Shown piece after piece: positions 34,338-42,258 of a stretch of DNA of 61,989 nucleotides (the stretch's first letter is position 1; each line of letters opens with the position of its first letter). Under the pieces are notes generated by a model, which searched no databases, had not been told where the DNA came from, and saw only the letters and a program-made list of their open reading frames with translations. Origin of the DNA: Oscillospiraceae bacterium. Lineage in GTDB: Bacteria; Bacillota; Clostridia; Oscillospirales; CAG-272. Position numbers and translations under genes: made by a program. Where the stretch lies: assembly GCA_015063905.1 (NCBI GenBank), contig SVTF01000011.1, positions 1 to 61,989 of the forward strand, in the 5' to 3' direction.

Positions 34338-36569
34338 ATGCATGGCAAAAAGAAAAAAGGCGAGAATAAGGAAAGAGCCTTTGAAGAAATAAAGAACCTG
34401 TATTCTAACATCAGCAAAGACGACATACTTATGATTGCTAGATATAGTCTGGATCCCCTTGATCCGCGCAAAAAATGCCGCGGAGTGCTCTTTGCGGATA
34501 GGATTTTCATATACGTTATCAAGGACGGAGAGGAATATATTAAAGTTCCGATTGATACCGTTGAGTCGATCAATACTGAAATCGGTGTTGGATCGGGTTT
34601 TGTTTCACTGAAAATGAAAAACGGTGAATATTGCTTGCTATGTTGTGCCGATATGTCGGAATCAAAAAGAGCGTTAAGAGAGACAAAACGCTTCAATCGA
34701 ATACTTGAACGCGGAGATGTTGCAACCTTTGTGTTAACGAGGCGCAATGGCGAAAAATCAAGCTTTGATGGCATAAGCGAAGCGATAGGACACGGGGAGA
34801 GCCGTTCTATAAGAGCCAAGCTGAAAAACGTAACAAGACTTTGGAACATTCTTAAAAAGCATAAGATTTTTATTCTGTCTGCTATGATAATGTTCATTTT
34901 TGTGAGCGTGCTGAATTTGGTGCTTCCCGAGATCAACAGAATAATTACCGATGATTACATAAATAACAAAACGTCCATAGATCTTGTCTTGTCCGATTAT
35001 GTCATAATAATTGCTCTCATGCTTGCGGTGCAGATATTTATCAGACTGTTTACGGTTCTGCGATCACACCTGCTCATTCGCGCAAGTAACGGAATGGTTA
35101 TTGATCTTCGCAACATGCTCTTTGAAAAGATACAAAAGCTCTCCATAGGTAAGATATCAAAGAGAACTGCGGGTGAGCTGATGAGACGCGCGTCGCATGA
35201 CGTAAATCAAATTCAGGGATTCTTAACACGCTCGCTGCCTTCGCTAATAGAACAGATATTGCTCTTTGTTGCCGTTGGCGCGGTGTTTGTTATCAATGGG
35301 GAAGGGCTTTTGCTCTTACTTATACTCTTGCCGGTTCCGTTAGTGCTGTTTGGATTTACCTTCTTTTTTAAAAAGGTTTTCAGATTGTTCCATAAATGTT
35401 GGCAGGCAGGATCAAAATCCAACTCTGTATTGCACGACATTTTTTCGGGAATTCGTGTGGTTAAGTCCTTTGGAATGGAGAAAAAGGAAACGGAGCGCTT
35501 TTCCGCCTGTGCGCAAGAGGAGAGAGATATTCAAATAAAGTCGGATGCTATCTGGTATGCAATAATGCCATTGATGCAGTTTTTGATGTGCTTTGGAGAA
35601 TTCATTATTCTATTTTACGTTGGTAACGGAATACTTGGCGGACAAATGACGCTGGGACAGATGGCGCAGTTTTCGATGTATGCAAGTATGTTGTATACGC
35701 CCTTGCGTATGATATCGCACGTGCCGCGTGAAATAATTAGCTTTATAACTTCAACATCCAAGGTGTTCGAGATAATTGATGAGGATGAGGTTAAGGACGG
35801 AGAAAACGTAAAGGAACATTCTATTGAAGGGTATATTGATATTGATCGCGTGTCGTTCGGATATGAAGACGGAGCCGAGGTGTTGACCAACATAGACATT
35901 CACATAAAGCCCGGTGAGTTTATCGGAATAGTGGGTCGCTCGGGTGTAGGAAAGTCTACTCTTATCAATCTTATCATGAGAATGTATGACGTCGAAGACG
36001 GTAGCATAAAAATTGACGGAGTCGATATACGGGATATGTCGCAGGAGACGTTAAGATCTCAAATGGGCGTCGTTCTCCAGGAAACGTTTTTGTTTTCCGG
36101 TACGGTATATCAAAATATCGCATATGCAAAGCAGGATGCCTCGCGGGAAGAGGTGTTGGCGGTTGCCAAGCTTGCCGGATGTCATGATTTTATAATTAAG
36201 CTTCCCGATGGATATAACACAAAGGTTGGCGAAAAGGGATATACGTTGTCAGGTGGAGAAAGACAAAGGCTTGCTATAGCGAGAGCGCTGCTACACGATC
36301 CCAAGATACTCATACTTGACGAGGCAACGGCATCTCTTGACACCGAAACGGAAAAGCAGATACAGGATGCCCTTGCAAATCTTTCCAAAAACAGAACAAC
36401 TATAGCCATTGCCCATAGGCTTTCAACTCTGCGAAACGCGACTCGACTTGTCGTATTGGACAAGGGACGTGTTGCCGAGGAGGGAACACACGAGGAGCTA
36501 ATGAAAAAGCAAGGTATATACTATGGATTGGTTATGGCACAAAGACAAATGTCACAAATGGACAAATAG
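34338..36569 (+). CDS. ABC exporter half-transporter, partner with N-terminal PH-like domain
   Basis: 743 residues from ATG 34338 (AGGGGGA 7 nt upstream). The N-terminal ~150 residues resemble the soluble domain of the first exporter: a hydrophobic strand FADRIFIYVIKDGEE, then GFVSLKMKNGEYCLLC and a helix ending in FNRILERGD. Six membrane helices span about 175-450. The ATPase has GRSGVGKSTLINL, GVVLQETFLF, LSGGERQRLAIARALL and ILDEATASLD. Both ATP sites look intact. Third gene of the exporter/DUF1854 unit. Confidence 0.91.
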   Translation: MHGKKKKGENKERAFEEIKNLYSNISKDDILMIARYSLDPLDPRKKCRGVLFADRIFIYVIKDGEEYIKVPIDTVESINTEIGVGSGFVSLKMKNGEYCLLCCADMSESKRALRETKRFNRILERGDVATFVLTRRNGEKSSFDGISEAIGHGESRSIRAKLKNVTRLWNILKKHKIFILSAMIMFIFVSVLNLVLPEINRIITDDYINNKTSIDLVLSDYVIIIALMLAVQIFIRLFTVLRSHLLIRASNGMVIDLRNMLFEKIQKLSIGKISKRTAGELMRRASHDVNQIQGFLTRSLPSLIEQILLFVAVGAVFVINGEGLLLLLILLPVPLVLFGFTFFFKKVFRLFHKCWQAGSKSNSVLHDIFSGIRVVKSFGMEKKETERFSACAQEERDIQIKSDAIWYAIMPLMQFLMCFGEFIILFYVGNGILGGQMTLGQMAQFSMYASMLYTPLRMISHVPREIISFITSTSKVFEIIDEDEVKDGENVKEHSIEGYIDIDRVSFGYEDGAEVLTNIDIHIKPGEFIGIVGRSGVGKSTLINLIMRMYDVEDGSIKIDGVDIRDMSQETLRSQMGVVLQETFLFSGTVYQNIAYAKQDASREEVLAVAKLAGCHDFIIKLPDGYNTKVGEKGYTLSGGERQRLAIARALLHDPKILILDEATASLDTETEKQIQDALANLSKNRTTIAIAHRLSTLRNATRLVVLDKGRVAEEGTHEELMKKQGIYYGLVMAQRQMSQMDK

Positions 36570-36603
36570 TTAAAGATTTGTCCTGCTATTCATAAAACAT
36601 AAT

Positions 36604-36675
36604 ATCCTCCCATATAATTTAGCGAATACAAATCGCGGAGGCGACGGATGCGTCCCTCAAATTATATGGGAGGAT
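36604..36675 (+). promoter_or_regulatory. Long hairpin over the spoIVA ribosome binding site
   Basis: The arms atcctcccatataattt (36604-36620) and aaattatatgggaggat (36659-36675) are a perfect 17-bp inverted repeat, followed by tttt. The 3' arm contains the spoIVA Shine-Dalgarno GGGAGG (36668-36673). An inner hairpin (GAGG, GACG / CGTC, CCTC) sits in the loop. It could terminate transcripts from the ABC operon and mask the spoIVA start on read-through RNA. Confidence 0.7.
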
Positions 36676-36679
36676 TTTT

Positions 36680-38158
36680 ATGGCAGAGCATTCTATCTAT
36701 CAGGACATAGCGCAGAGAACGGGGGGAGACATATATATTGGCGTCGTTGGACCCGTCAGGACGGGTAAATCCACGTTTATAAAAAGATTTATGGAGGCAT
36801 TGGTGCTTCCTAATATAACCGAAAGCTATTCGAGAGAGCGAGCTAGAGACGAGATGCCGCAATCCGCAGCGGGTAAGACCGTTATGACAACAGAGCCCAA
36901 ATTTATACCTGATGAAGCTGTTAGTATCAATGTTGACAATTGCTCGCGCTTTAAAGTAAAAATGGTTGATTGTGTTGGCTATATTGTTCCGGAAGCGTTG
37001 GGGACGATCGAGGACGGTCAACCGAGAATGGTCAGAACTCCATGGAGAGAAGAGCCCGTTCCCTTTGTCGAGGCGGCAGAGATGGGAACGCACAAGGTAA
37101 TAAGTGAGCATTCCACGATTGGAATGCTTATAACGACGGACGGAAGTATTGGTGACATTTCGCGTCAAAGCTATGTCGAAGCAGAAGAGAGAATAGTCAA
37201 TGAGCTAAAGGAGCTTGGCAAGCCTTTTGCGGTCGTGCTTAATTCGGCGCATCCGCAAAGCGATTCCGCGATAGCATTGGCATACGAGCTTGAGGCGAAA
37301 TATGAAGTTCCTGTAGCCCTTGTGTCGTGTATTGATCTTGATGCGGAGGACATAAGGCATATTCTTGAGCTTGTTCTGCATGAGTTCCCCGTATGCGAGG
37401 TGCGTGTATCCATGCCCGAATGGACTGTTGCGCTGAATGATGACCACAAATTAAAGGCATCCGTGTTATCTTCTGTTAAAACGTGTGCGGACAAAATCAG
37501 CAAAGCGGGAGATATCAAAGGCGCGTTTGACGATCTTGAAAACAACGAATATATAAAGACGGTTAATGTTGATGAAATAGATCTTGGAACAGGCTGCGCC
37601 AAAATTTCTGTAACAATGAAGGATGGGTTGTATTACGACGTTATTAGCGAGCTTACGGGATTTGACATTAGTGGAGAGCAGGAGCTGATTTCTTTGCTGC
37701 GTTCGCTTGCTATTATGAAGGAAAGATATGATAGAGTCGAGTCGGCGCTCGATGAAGCGGAGCAAAATGGATACGGAATAGTCATGCCCGATGTCAGAGA
37801 ACTTCACCTTGCGGATCCTGAGATAGTGAAGCAAGCGGGTGGCTACGGTGTAAGATTGCGAGCTTCCGCGCAATCCATACATATGATCAGAGCAAATATA
37901 GAAACGGAAATCAATCCTATCGTAGGCACAGAACAGCAATCGGAGGATCTGGTAAAATACATGCTGCGTGAATTTGAGGAGGATCCTCAAAGAATATGGA
38001 CGTCCAACATGTTTGGCAAGAGCCTTTATGAGCTTGTGAACGAGGGGCTTCATTCAAAATTGGAGCATATGCCGGAGGCGTCCAGAACTAAGCTTTCAGA
38101 AACACTCGAGAGAATAATCAACGAGGGAAGTGGAGGACTTATCTGTATTATTCTGTAA
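36680..38158 (+). CDS. spoIVA: Stage IV sporulation protein A, spore-coat ATPase
   Basis: 492 residues, full length; GGGAGG 6 nt before ATG 36680. SpoIVA hydrolyses ATP to polymerise on the forespore surface as the base of the spore coat. The N-terminus MAEHSIYQDIAQRTGGDIYI and the Walker A GPVRTGKST (24-32) are diagnostic, followed by DCVGYIVPEALG and the C-terminal EGGLICIIL-type end (here GSGGLICIIL). Its presence marks an endospore-forming lineage. In Bacillus it is under SigE control; here an AATACAAA box at 36625 could be a SigE-type -10, but no well-placed -35 is seen. Confidence 0.97.
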   Translation: MAEHSIYQDIAQRTGGDIYIGVVGPVRTGKSTFIKRFMEALVLPNITESYSRERARDEMPQSAAGKTVMTTEPKFIPDEAVSINVDNCSRFKVKMVDCVGYIVPEALGTIEDGQPRMVRTPWREEPVPFVEAAEMGTHKVISEHSTIGMLITTDGSIGDISRQSYVEAEERIVNELKELGKPFAVVLNSAHPQSDSAIALAYELEAKYEVPVALVSCIDLDAEDIRHILELVLHEFPVCEVRVSMPEWTVALNDDHKLKASVLSSVKTCADKISKAGDIKGAFDDLENNEYIKTVNVDEIDLGTGCAKISVTMKDGLYYDVISELTGFDISGEQELISLLRSLAIMKERYDRVESALDEAEQNGYGIVMPDVRELHLADPEIVKQAGGYGVRLRASAQSIHMIRANIETEINPIVGTEQQSEDLVKYMLREFEEDPQRIWTSNMFGKSLYELVNEGLHSKLEHMPEASRTKLSETLERIINEGSGGLICIIL

Positions 38159-38170
38159 TTATCTAAAACT

Positions 38171-38206
38171 AAAAAAGTCGGGACGGATAACCGTCCCGAC
38201 TTTTTT
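38171..38206. terminator. Bidirectional terminator between spoIVA and murA
   Basis: Perfect 16-bp inverted repeat aaaaaagtcgggacgg / ccgtcccgactttttt, loop ataa; it gives a T-run in both directions. Confidence 0.93.
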
Positions 38207-38218
38207 ATGTATAGAGCA

Positions 38219-39511
38219 TTACATCGTAGCAGAAATCTGCTCGTCCTTGACAGATGCTTTTTTTTGAATATCAGCGCCAAGCTCGCGAAGCTTTCCTACT
38301 ATATTATAGTATCCGCGCTCAATCTTATCAATTCCTTCAATTGTAGAAGTATCCTTGGTGGCAAGAGCAGCTATAACCATTGCGGCACCTGCTCTGAGAT
38401 CGTGACAGAAAAGGGGAGCGCCGGAGAGCTTTGCACCTCCGCGGATAACGGCATGATTGGTATCCACCTTTATCTCGGCACCCATTTTTGCCAATTCATC
38501 AAGATACTGGAAACGGCTGGAGAATATATTTTCAACTATATCCGATGCGCCCTCTGCAAAGCAGAGCATAGCACCAAACTGGGGCTGCATATCGGTTGCG
38601 AATCCGGGATATTCCTTTGTTACGATGCTGACGCCGCGAAGCTTGCCGTTGCTCTCAACGGTGATACAGTCGTCTCCGCAAATAACGTTAACTCCTGCTT
38701 CTTCGAGTTTAGAGGAGATGGCTTCAAGGTGCTTGGGAATAACGTTTCTTACAGTTACTTTACCGCCTGTGGCTGCAACTGCAGCCATATATGTACCTGC
38801 CTCTATCATATCGGGAATAATAGAATGGCGGCAACCGTGAAGCTTTTGGACACCCTTGATCTTGATTACAGACGTACCGGCACCTATTATGTTTGCGCCA
38901 CACGCATTGAGAAAAGCAGAGAGGTCAACTATATGGGGCTCTCTTGCCGCATTTTCGATAGTTGTAACGCCGTTGGCGAGAACAGATGCAAGTATGGCAT
39001 TTGCGGTAGCTCCCACGGAAATCTTATCGAAGTATATTGTGTTTCCAACAGGGCGGAGCAAATCTGTTTCAACTTCAAGGCGACCGTTTTTGTGAGCACA
39101 GTCTGCGCCGAGAGCCTCGAATGCCTTCATGTGAAGATCCAATGGACGCGCACCTATGCTGCATCCGCCAGGATGAGAAACGCTTGCCTTACCAAAGCGA
39201 CCAAACTCTGCGCCAAGAAGATAAGATGATCCGCGAAGCTTTTCTGCAAGTTCACGGGGAGAAGAGCAGGGTCTTACGTTTTTACAGTTGATCTCCACAG
39301 AATTCTTTGTGAGACGTCTGACATCGGCACCTATGGAGGAGAGAATATCGAGCAAAATCTCAATGTCACTTACAGGGGGGATATTATCTATGATACAAGG
39401 CTCCTCATTAAGCACGCATGCGCTGATAATGGGAAGAGCTGCATTTTTCATACCGTTGATGGAAACGTTGCCATAAAGGGGACGTCCGCCGTTGATGATG
39501 ATGTGTTCCAT
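38219..39511 (-). CDS. murA: UDP-N-acetylglucosamine 1-carboxyvinyltransferase MurA
   Basis: 430 residues; GGAGG lies before the ATG. MurA makes the first committed step of peptidoglycan synthesis, adding enolpyruvate from PEP to UDP-GlcNAc. Seen: GMKNAALPI with K22/N23, RGSSYLLGAEFGRFG, the active-site cysteine C117 in HPGGCSIGARP (so fosfomycin-sensitive type), GATANAILASVLA, and DLRAGAAMVIAALA. Full length. Convergent with spoIVA. Confidence 0.97.
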   Translation of the reverse strand: MEHIIINGGRPLYGNVSINGMKNAALPIISACVLNEEPCIIDNIPPVSDIEILLDILSSIGADVRRLTKNSVEINCKNVRPCSSPRELAEKLRGSSYLLGAEFGRFGKASVSHPGGCSIGARPLDLHMKAFEALGADCAHKNGRLEVETDLLRPVGNTIYFDKISVGATANAILASVLANGVTTIENAAREPHIVDLSAFLNACGANIIGAGTSVIKIKGVQKLHGCRHSIIPDMIEAGTYMAAVAATGGKVTVRNVIPKHLEAISSKLEEAGVNVICGDDCITVESNGKLRGVSIVTKEYPGFATDMQPQFGAMLCFAEGASDIVENIFSSRFQYLDELAKMGAEIKVDTNHAVIRGGAKLSGAPLFCHDLRAGAAMVIAALATKDTSTIEGIDKIERGYYNIVGKLRELGADIQKKASVKDEQISATM

Positions 39512-39583
39512 AATTGCCTCCGTTGGTCTATGTTTATCTATGTCGAATTTTGTTGGTTTTTAGTTGTCGCGTGCGATGAATAT

Positions 39584-39612
39584 ATTATAGCATATTTGAA
39601 TAAAGATGTAAA
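39584..39612 (-). promoter_or_regulatory. SigA-type promoter for murA
   Basis: On the minus strand TTTACA (39612-39607), 17-nt spacer, TATAAT (39589-39584), giving a leader of about 65 nt. Confidence 0.8.
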
Positions 39613-39865
39613 TATGATTTTGGTAAAGTTTATAATTTATTTACAATTAATGTAAAAATAAATATCAACTATGCCTAAAGTCACTACGACTAATGAAATA
39701 GAAATTATGTTCTATTTTACGTATTATTTTCCAAAAAATGAATATAACACGCATTTTTTGTTAAAAAATGAATAAAAAATAAATAAAAACAAAATTTAGT
39801 TAACATTTTGTGTCGTTGTATGACACAATAAATTAAGTACGACATCTAAATGAATAAAAAAACAA

Positions 39866-39909
39866 AAAATATCACCCTACATACAGTGTATTCAGTAGGG
39901 TGATATTTT
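39866..39909 (-). terminator. Terminator of the rluA-DUF3810 operon
   Basis: Perfect 15-bp inverted repeat aaaatatcaccctac / gtagggtgatatttt with A- and T-runs on both flanks. It lies 37 nt past the DUF3810 stop codon and would work on either strand. Confidence 0.88.
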
Positions 39910-39946
39910 GATAATTTTACTTGTTTTTTGGCTTGAAATTTCGCGG

Positions 39947-41134
39947 TTATTGTGGGATCAATTGCTGCTTTTTAAGATAGGCTACGGTCAGATCAACAAC
40001 CATACCGTAGCTTTTTTCGCCCTCTGTTCCTTGCCCCTTTAGATAAGCATCGTTTACCGCTCCGCTTACCTGAGATGTTACCGACTTTTGATATTTTTCA
40101 AAAAATCTATCATACGCAAGTTGCTCTTGATATACTTTTTTCGGTAGCTTTTTCCATATTTGCCGCGAGAGTGTTCTGTCGGCTTTTGATAAAGCGCTTA
40201 TGATATATTCAAACATATTTACGTATGCACAGTATTTGATGTAGTCGTCATCGGATTCAAGCGAGACTAAAAATGCGATCATATTTGCCTCATCCTCCCG
40301 TGCTATTCCGCGTTGATGAGCCAACTCATGAGCGGCGGTATATGGGATAGTGTAGTCGGGAAAGTCAACGTTGAGATTTGATTCTCCCGTGAAAAAAGTA
40401 TACACGCCCGTTATATGCGCATATGACATAACTTCACTGAAGATTACGGGTTTAAGGCGACTGTTAAAGTTACTAATAAAGGTGTGCTTGTGGCTGAAGG
40501 AGGCATATGCATCGAGCAGCTTCTTATTCATTACGTCCAAGCTATAGGGCATAACGGAAAATCCGTCATCGGCAAACTGTATCTTTGTGTGGAGCGAATC
40601 TATCCTTTCAACAAGGTATTCAGCGGTGATATACAGATCGTTAGCGGATAGCTTTTCTCGCTTAATATCAAGATTCTCATCAAGCGTATTTCCGCGATAA
40701 CCCGCCGCAAATGTAAGCACAAAGCTTGATAAAAACACAGATGCGATAGAAAGTATGCACACTAAAGAAACTACTGTCTGTTTTGGTGTTTTACATCTCT
40801 TCTTAGCGAAATATCTGATTAAGAGGATAAGTGTCACGGGGAGCGAAACAATAAATATTTCGGCTACTGACAACGGTATTATATTTGTGATCTTTGCAAA
40901 TATAAATCTGAACACAAAAGCAACACTTGTGTTGAAAAAGTTGGAAAACTCTTTGCTTATACACATAGTGATGTATAGCACCGCGCTTACTGCAAACATT
41001 ATCAGCAGTATTTTACTCCAAAGAGGGACGCGCTCGTATTTATCCGCCTTTGCATTTGGATGGTTGCATTTTGTTTTATTTGGTTTGGGGTGTTGTTCCA
41101 AAGAGTTATTTTTATCTGAGCGTTTTAAGAACAT
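39947..41134 (-). CDS. DUF3810 membrane protein with metalloprotease-like HExxH motif
   Basis: 395 residues. A basic N-terminus (1-40) is followed by three membrane segments (about 40-62, 68-106, 120-142) and an extracytoplasmic domain. That domain contains HELAHQRG (H269-H273) and a following acidic EDEAN, a zincin-like arrangement typical of DUF3810. The conserved FFTGESNLN and DFPDYTIPYTAAHELAH support the family. Substrate unknown. Its start overlaps the end of the pseudouridine synthase gene by 10 nt, so both are co-translated. Confidence 0.87.
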   Translation of the reverse strand: MFLKRSDKNNSLEQHPKPNKTKCNHPNAKADKYERVPLWSKILLIMFAVSAVLYITMCISKEFSNFFNTSVAFVFRFIFAKITNIIPLSVAEIFIVSLPVTLILLIRYFAKKRCKTPKQTVVSLVCILSIASVFLSSFVLTFAAGYRGNTLDENLDIKREKLSANDLYITAEYLVERIDSLHTKIQFADDGFSVMPYSLDVMNKKLLDAYASFSHKHTFISNFNSRLKPVIFSEVMSYAHITGVYTFFTGESNLNVDFPDYTIPYTAAHELAHQRGIAREDEANMIAFLVSLESDDDYIKYCAYVNMFEYIISALSKADRTLSRQIWKKLPKKVYQEQLAYDRFFEKYQKSVTSQVSGAVNDAYLKGQGTEGEKSYGMVVDLTVAYLKKQQLIPQ

Positions 41135-42081
41135 ATTTCTCCTTTGTTGATAATTGCGTTATTTATTTCTACTCCCGTCAATTTGAGAAAAGCGCTTTTT
41201 ATGTCATCGGGGATATTGGAGCGAAAGGTAACCGTTTCTTCCGAATAAGGCAATGGAATTGATAGCATTGCCGCGTGCAAAGCGTGGCGACCTATGTAAG
41301 GTGAAGCGCATCCGTATATATCGTCGCCAAGAATGGGGTGCCCTATATGAGCAAAATGAACTCTTAACTGGTGTGTGCGGCCGGTTTTGGGAATGGCTTC
41401 CACAATGCTTATTTCATCACTTGTATATAGCGATTTCCAATGCGTCACTGCGTGCATAGCACCCTCATCTGCTTCATCGGTTACGCATCTCATAATCACA
41501 CTGTCTGCGCTGCGTTTCATGTGCGTATCTATAACTTGCATTTCGCCATGCGAATCAAGTCTGCCGCAAACGAGAGCAAGATATCTTTTTTGTATCATTT
41601 CGTGTCTGCGGGAATAGGATAAAAAAGATGCGGAGATAGCGTTTTTTGCCAGTACTACTATACCGCTCGTATTTCTGTCCAATCTTCCCATCGGTCTGAA
41701 AACCAAAGGCAAGCCGCGCTCGTTGTATATATGTGCAACCGCGTTTGCCACGGTATCATAGTGATGATTATGAGAGGGATGAGTGGGCATATAGGCAGGC
41801 TTGTCTATCACCATAATATCGTTGTTTTCGAAAAGGATATTTATTGATATGGGAGAGGGCTCTATTGTTTCATTTACATCATTTGGAGAGTCTTTTTCAT
41901 TGATGGAAAGCGATTCTCCCGCGCGGAGCATATGCCTTACCGTGACGTGTTTTCCATCAACTGTTATGCCGTATTCATCGCGTTTCAGCGCCGCTAATGC
42001 CGCAGAAGATATTTTTAACTTTGATTTGAGATAGGACAGGACGGGACGGTTTGCCCATTCTTCGTCTATGATAAACGTCAT
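41125..42081 (-). CDS. RluA-family pseudouridine synthase
   Basis: 318 residues from the ATG at 42081 (GGAGG 5 nt upstream); longer open frame upstream is AT-rich and hydrophobic by chance. It has an S4-like N-terminal domain (VLSYLKSKLKISSAALAALK), then the RluA catalytic motif GRLDRNTSGIVVLAK with the catalytic Asp, QKRYLALVCG and the GRTHQLRVHFAHIGHPILGD signature. It isomerises uridines in rRNA or tRNA; the exact site (RluD-, RluC- or YhcT-like) cannot be assigned. Confidence 0.93.
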   Translation of the reverse strand: MTFIIDEEWANRPVLSYLKSKLKISSAALAALKRDEYGITVDGKHVTVRHMLRAGESLSINEKDSPNDVNETIEPSPISINILFENNDIMVIDKPAYMPTHPSHNHHYDTVANAVAHIYNERGLPLVFRPMGRLDRNTSGIVVLAKNAISASFLSYSRRHEMIQKRYLALVCGRLDSHGEMQVIDTHMKRSADSVIMRCVTDEADEGAMHAVTHWKSLYTSDEISIVEAIPKTGRTHQLRVHFAHIGHPILGDDIYGCASPYIGRHALHAAMLSIPLPYSEETVTFRSNIPDDIKSAFLKLTGVEINNAIINKGEICS

Positions 42082-42128
42082 ATATCCTCCAAAAAGCTGG
42101 TATATCAGAATTATACCACATATTACCC

Positions 42129-42150
42129 CACAAATTACGAATAATTTGTG
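42129..42150. repeat. Palindrome in the rluA/SLH divergent region
   Basis: cacaaatta (42129-42137) and taatttgtg (42142-42150) form a perfect 9-bp inverted repeat with a 4-nt centre, operator-like in size, about 50 bp upstream of the rluA-type start and next to the direct repeats. Confidence 0.5.
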
Positions 42151-42170
42151 ACGTGGATAAAAATATATTG

Positions 42171-42209
42171 CAAAGTAATATTTTACCATAAGGGTCCAAA
42201 GTAATATTT
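42171..42209 (+). repeat. Pair of 13-nt direct repeats upstream of the SLH gene
   Basis: caaagtaatattt occurs at 42171-42183 and 42197-42209, 26 bp apart centre to centre. A TATAAT follows at 42225-42230 without a recognisable -35 at normal spacing. The arrangement suggests an activator-dependent promoter. Confidence 0.55.
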
Positions 42210-42258
42210 CGATATGTAGGCAAATATAATGTTACAGAAATTGGTACGGGAGGTAATT

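Larger units (their letters stand above)
39512..39946. other. 435-bp AT-rich intergenic region between murA and the DUF3810 gene
   Basis: No gene is seen. It contains the murA promoter (39584-39612), a 7-bp operator-like palindrome ttgtgtc/gacacaa (39808-39828) and the terminator 39866-39909. The stretch 39613-39860 is very A/T-rich with no ribosome binding site. Confidence 0.7.

Noticed and set aside
38207..39229. 340-codon plus-strand open frame opposite murA
   Set aside because: It runs antisense to an unmistakable full-length MurA, has no recognisable domain, and begins in the murA terminator region.
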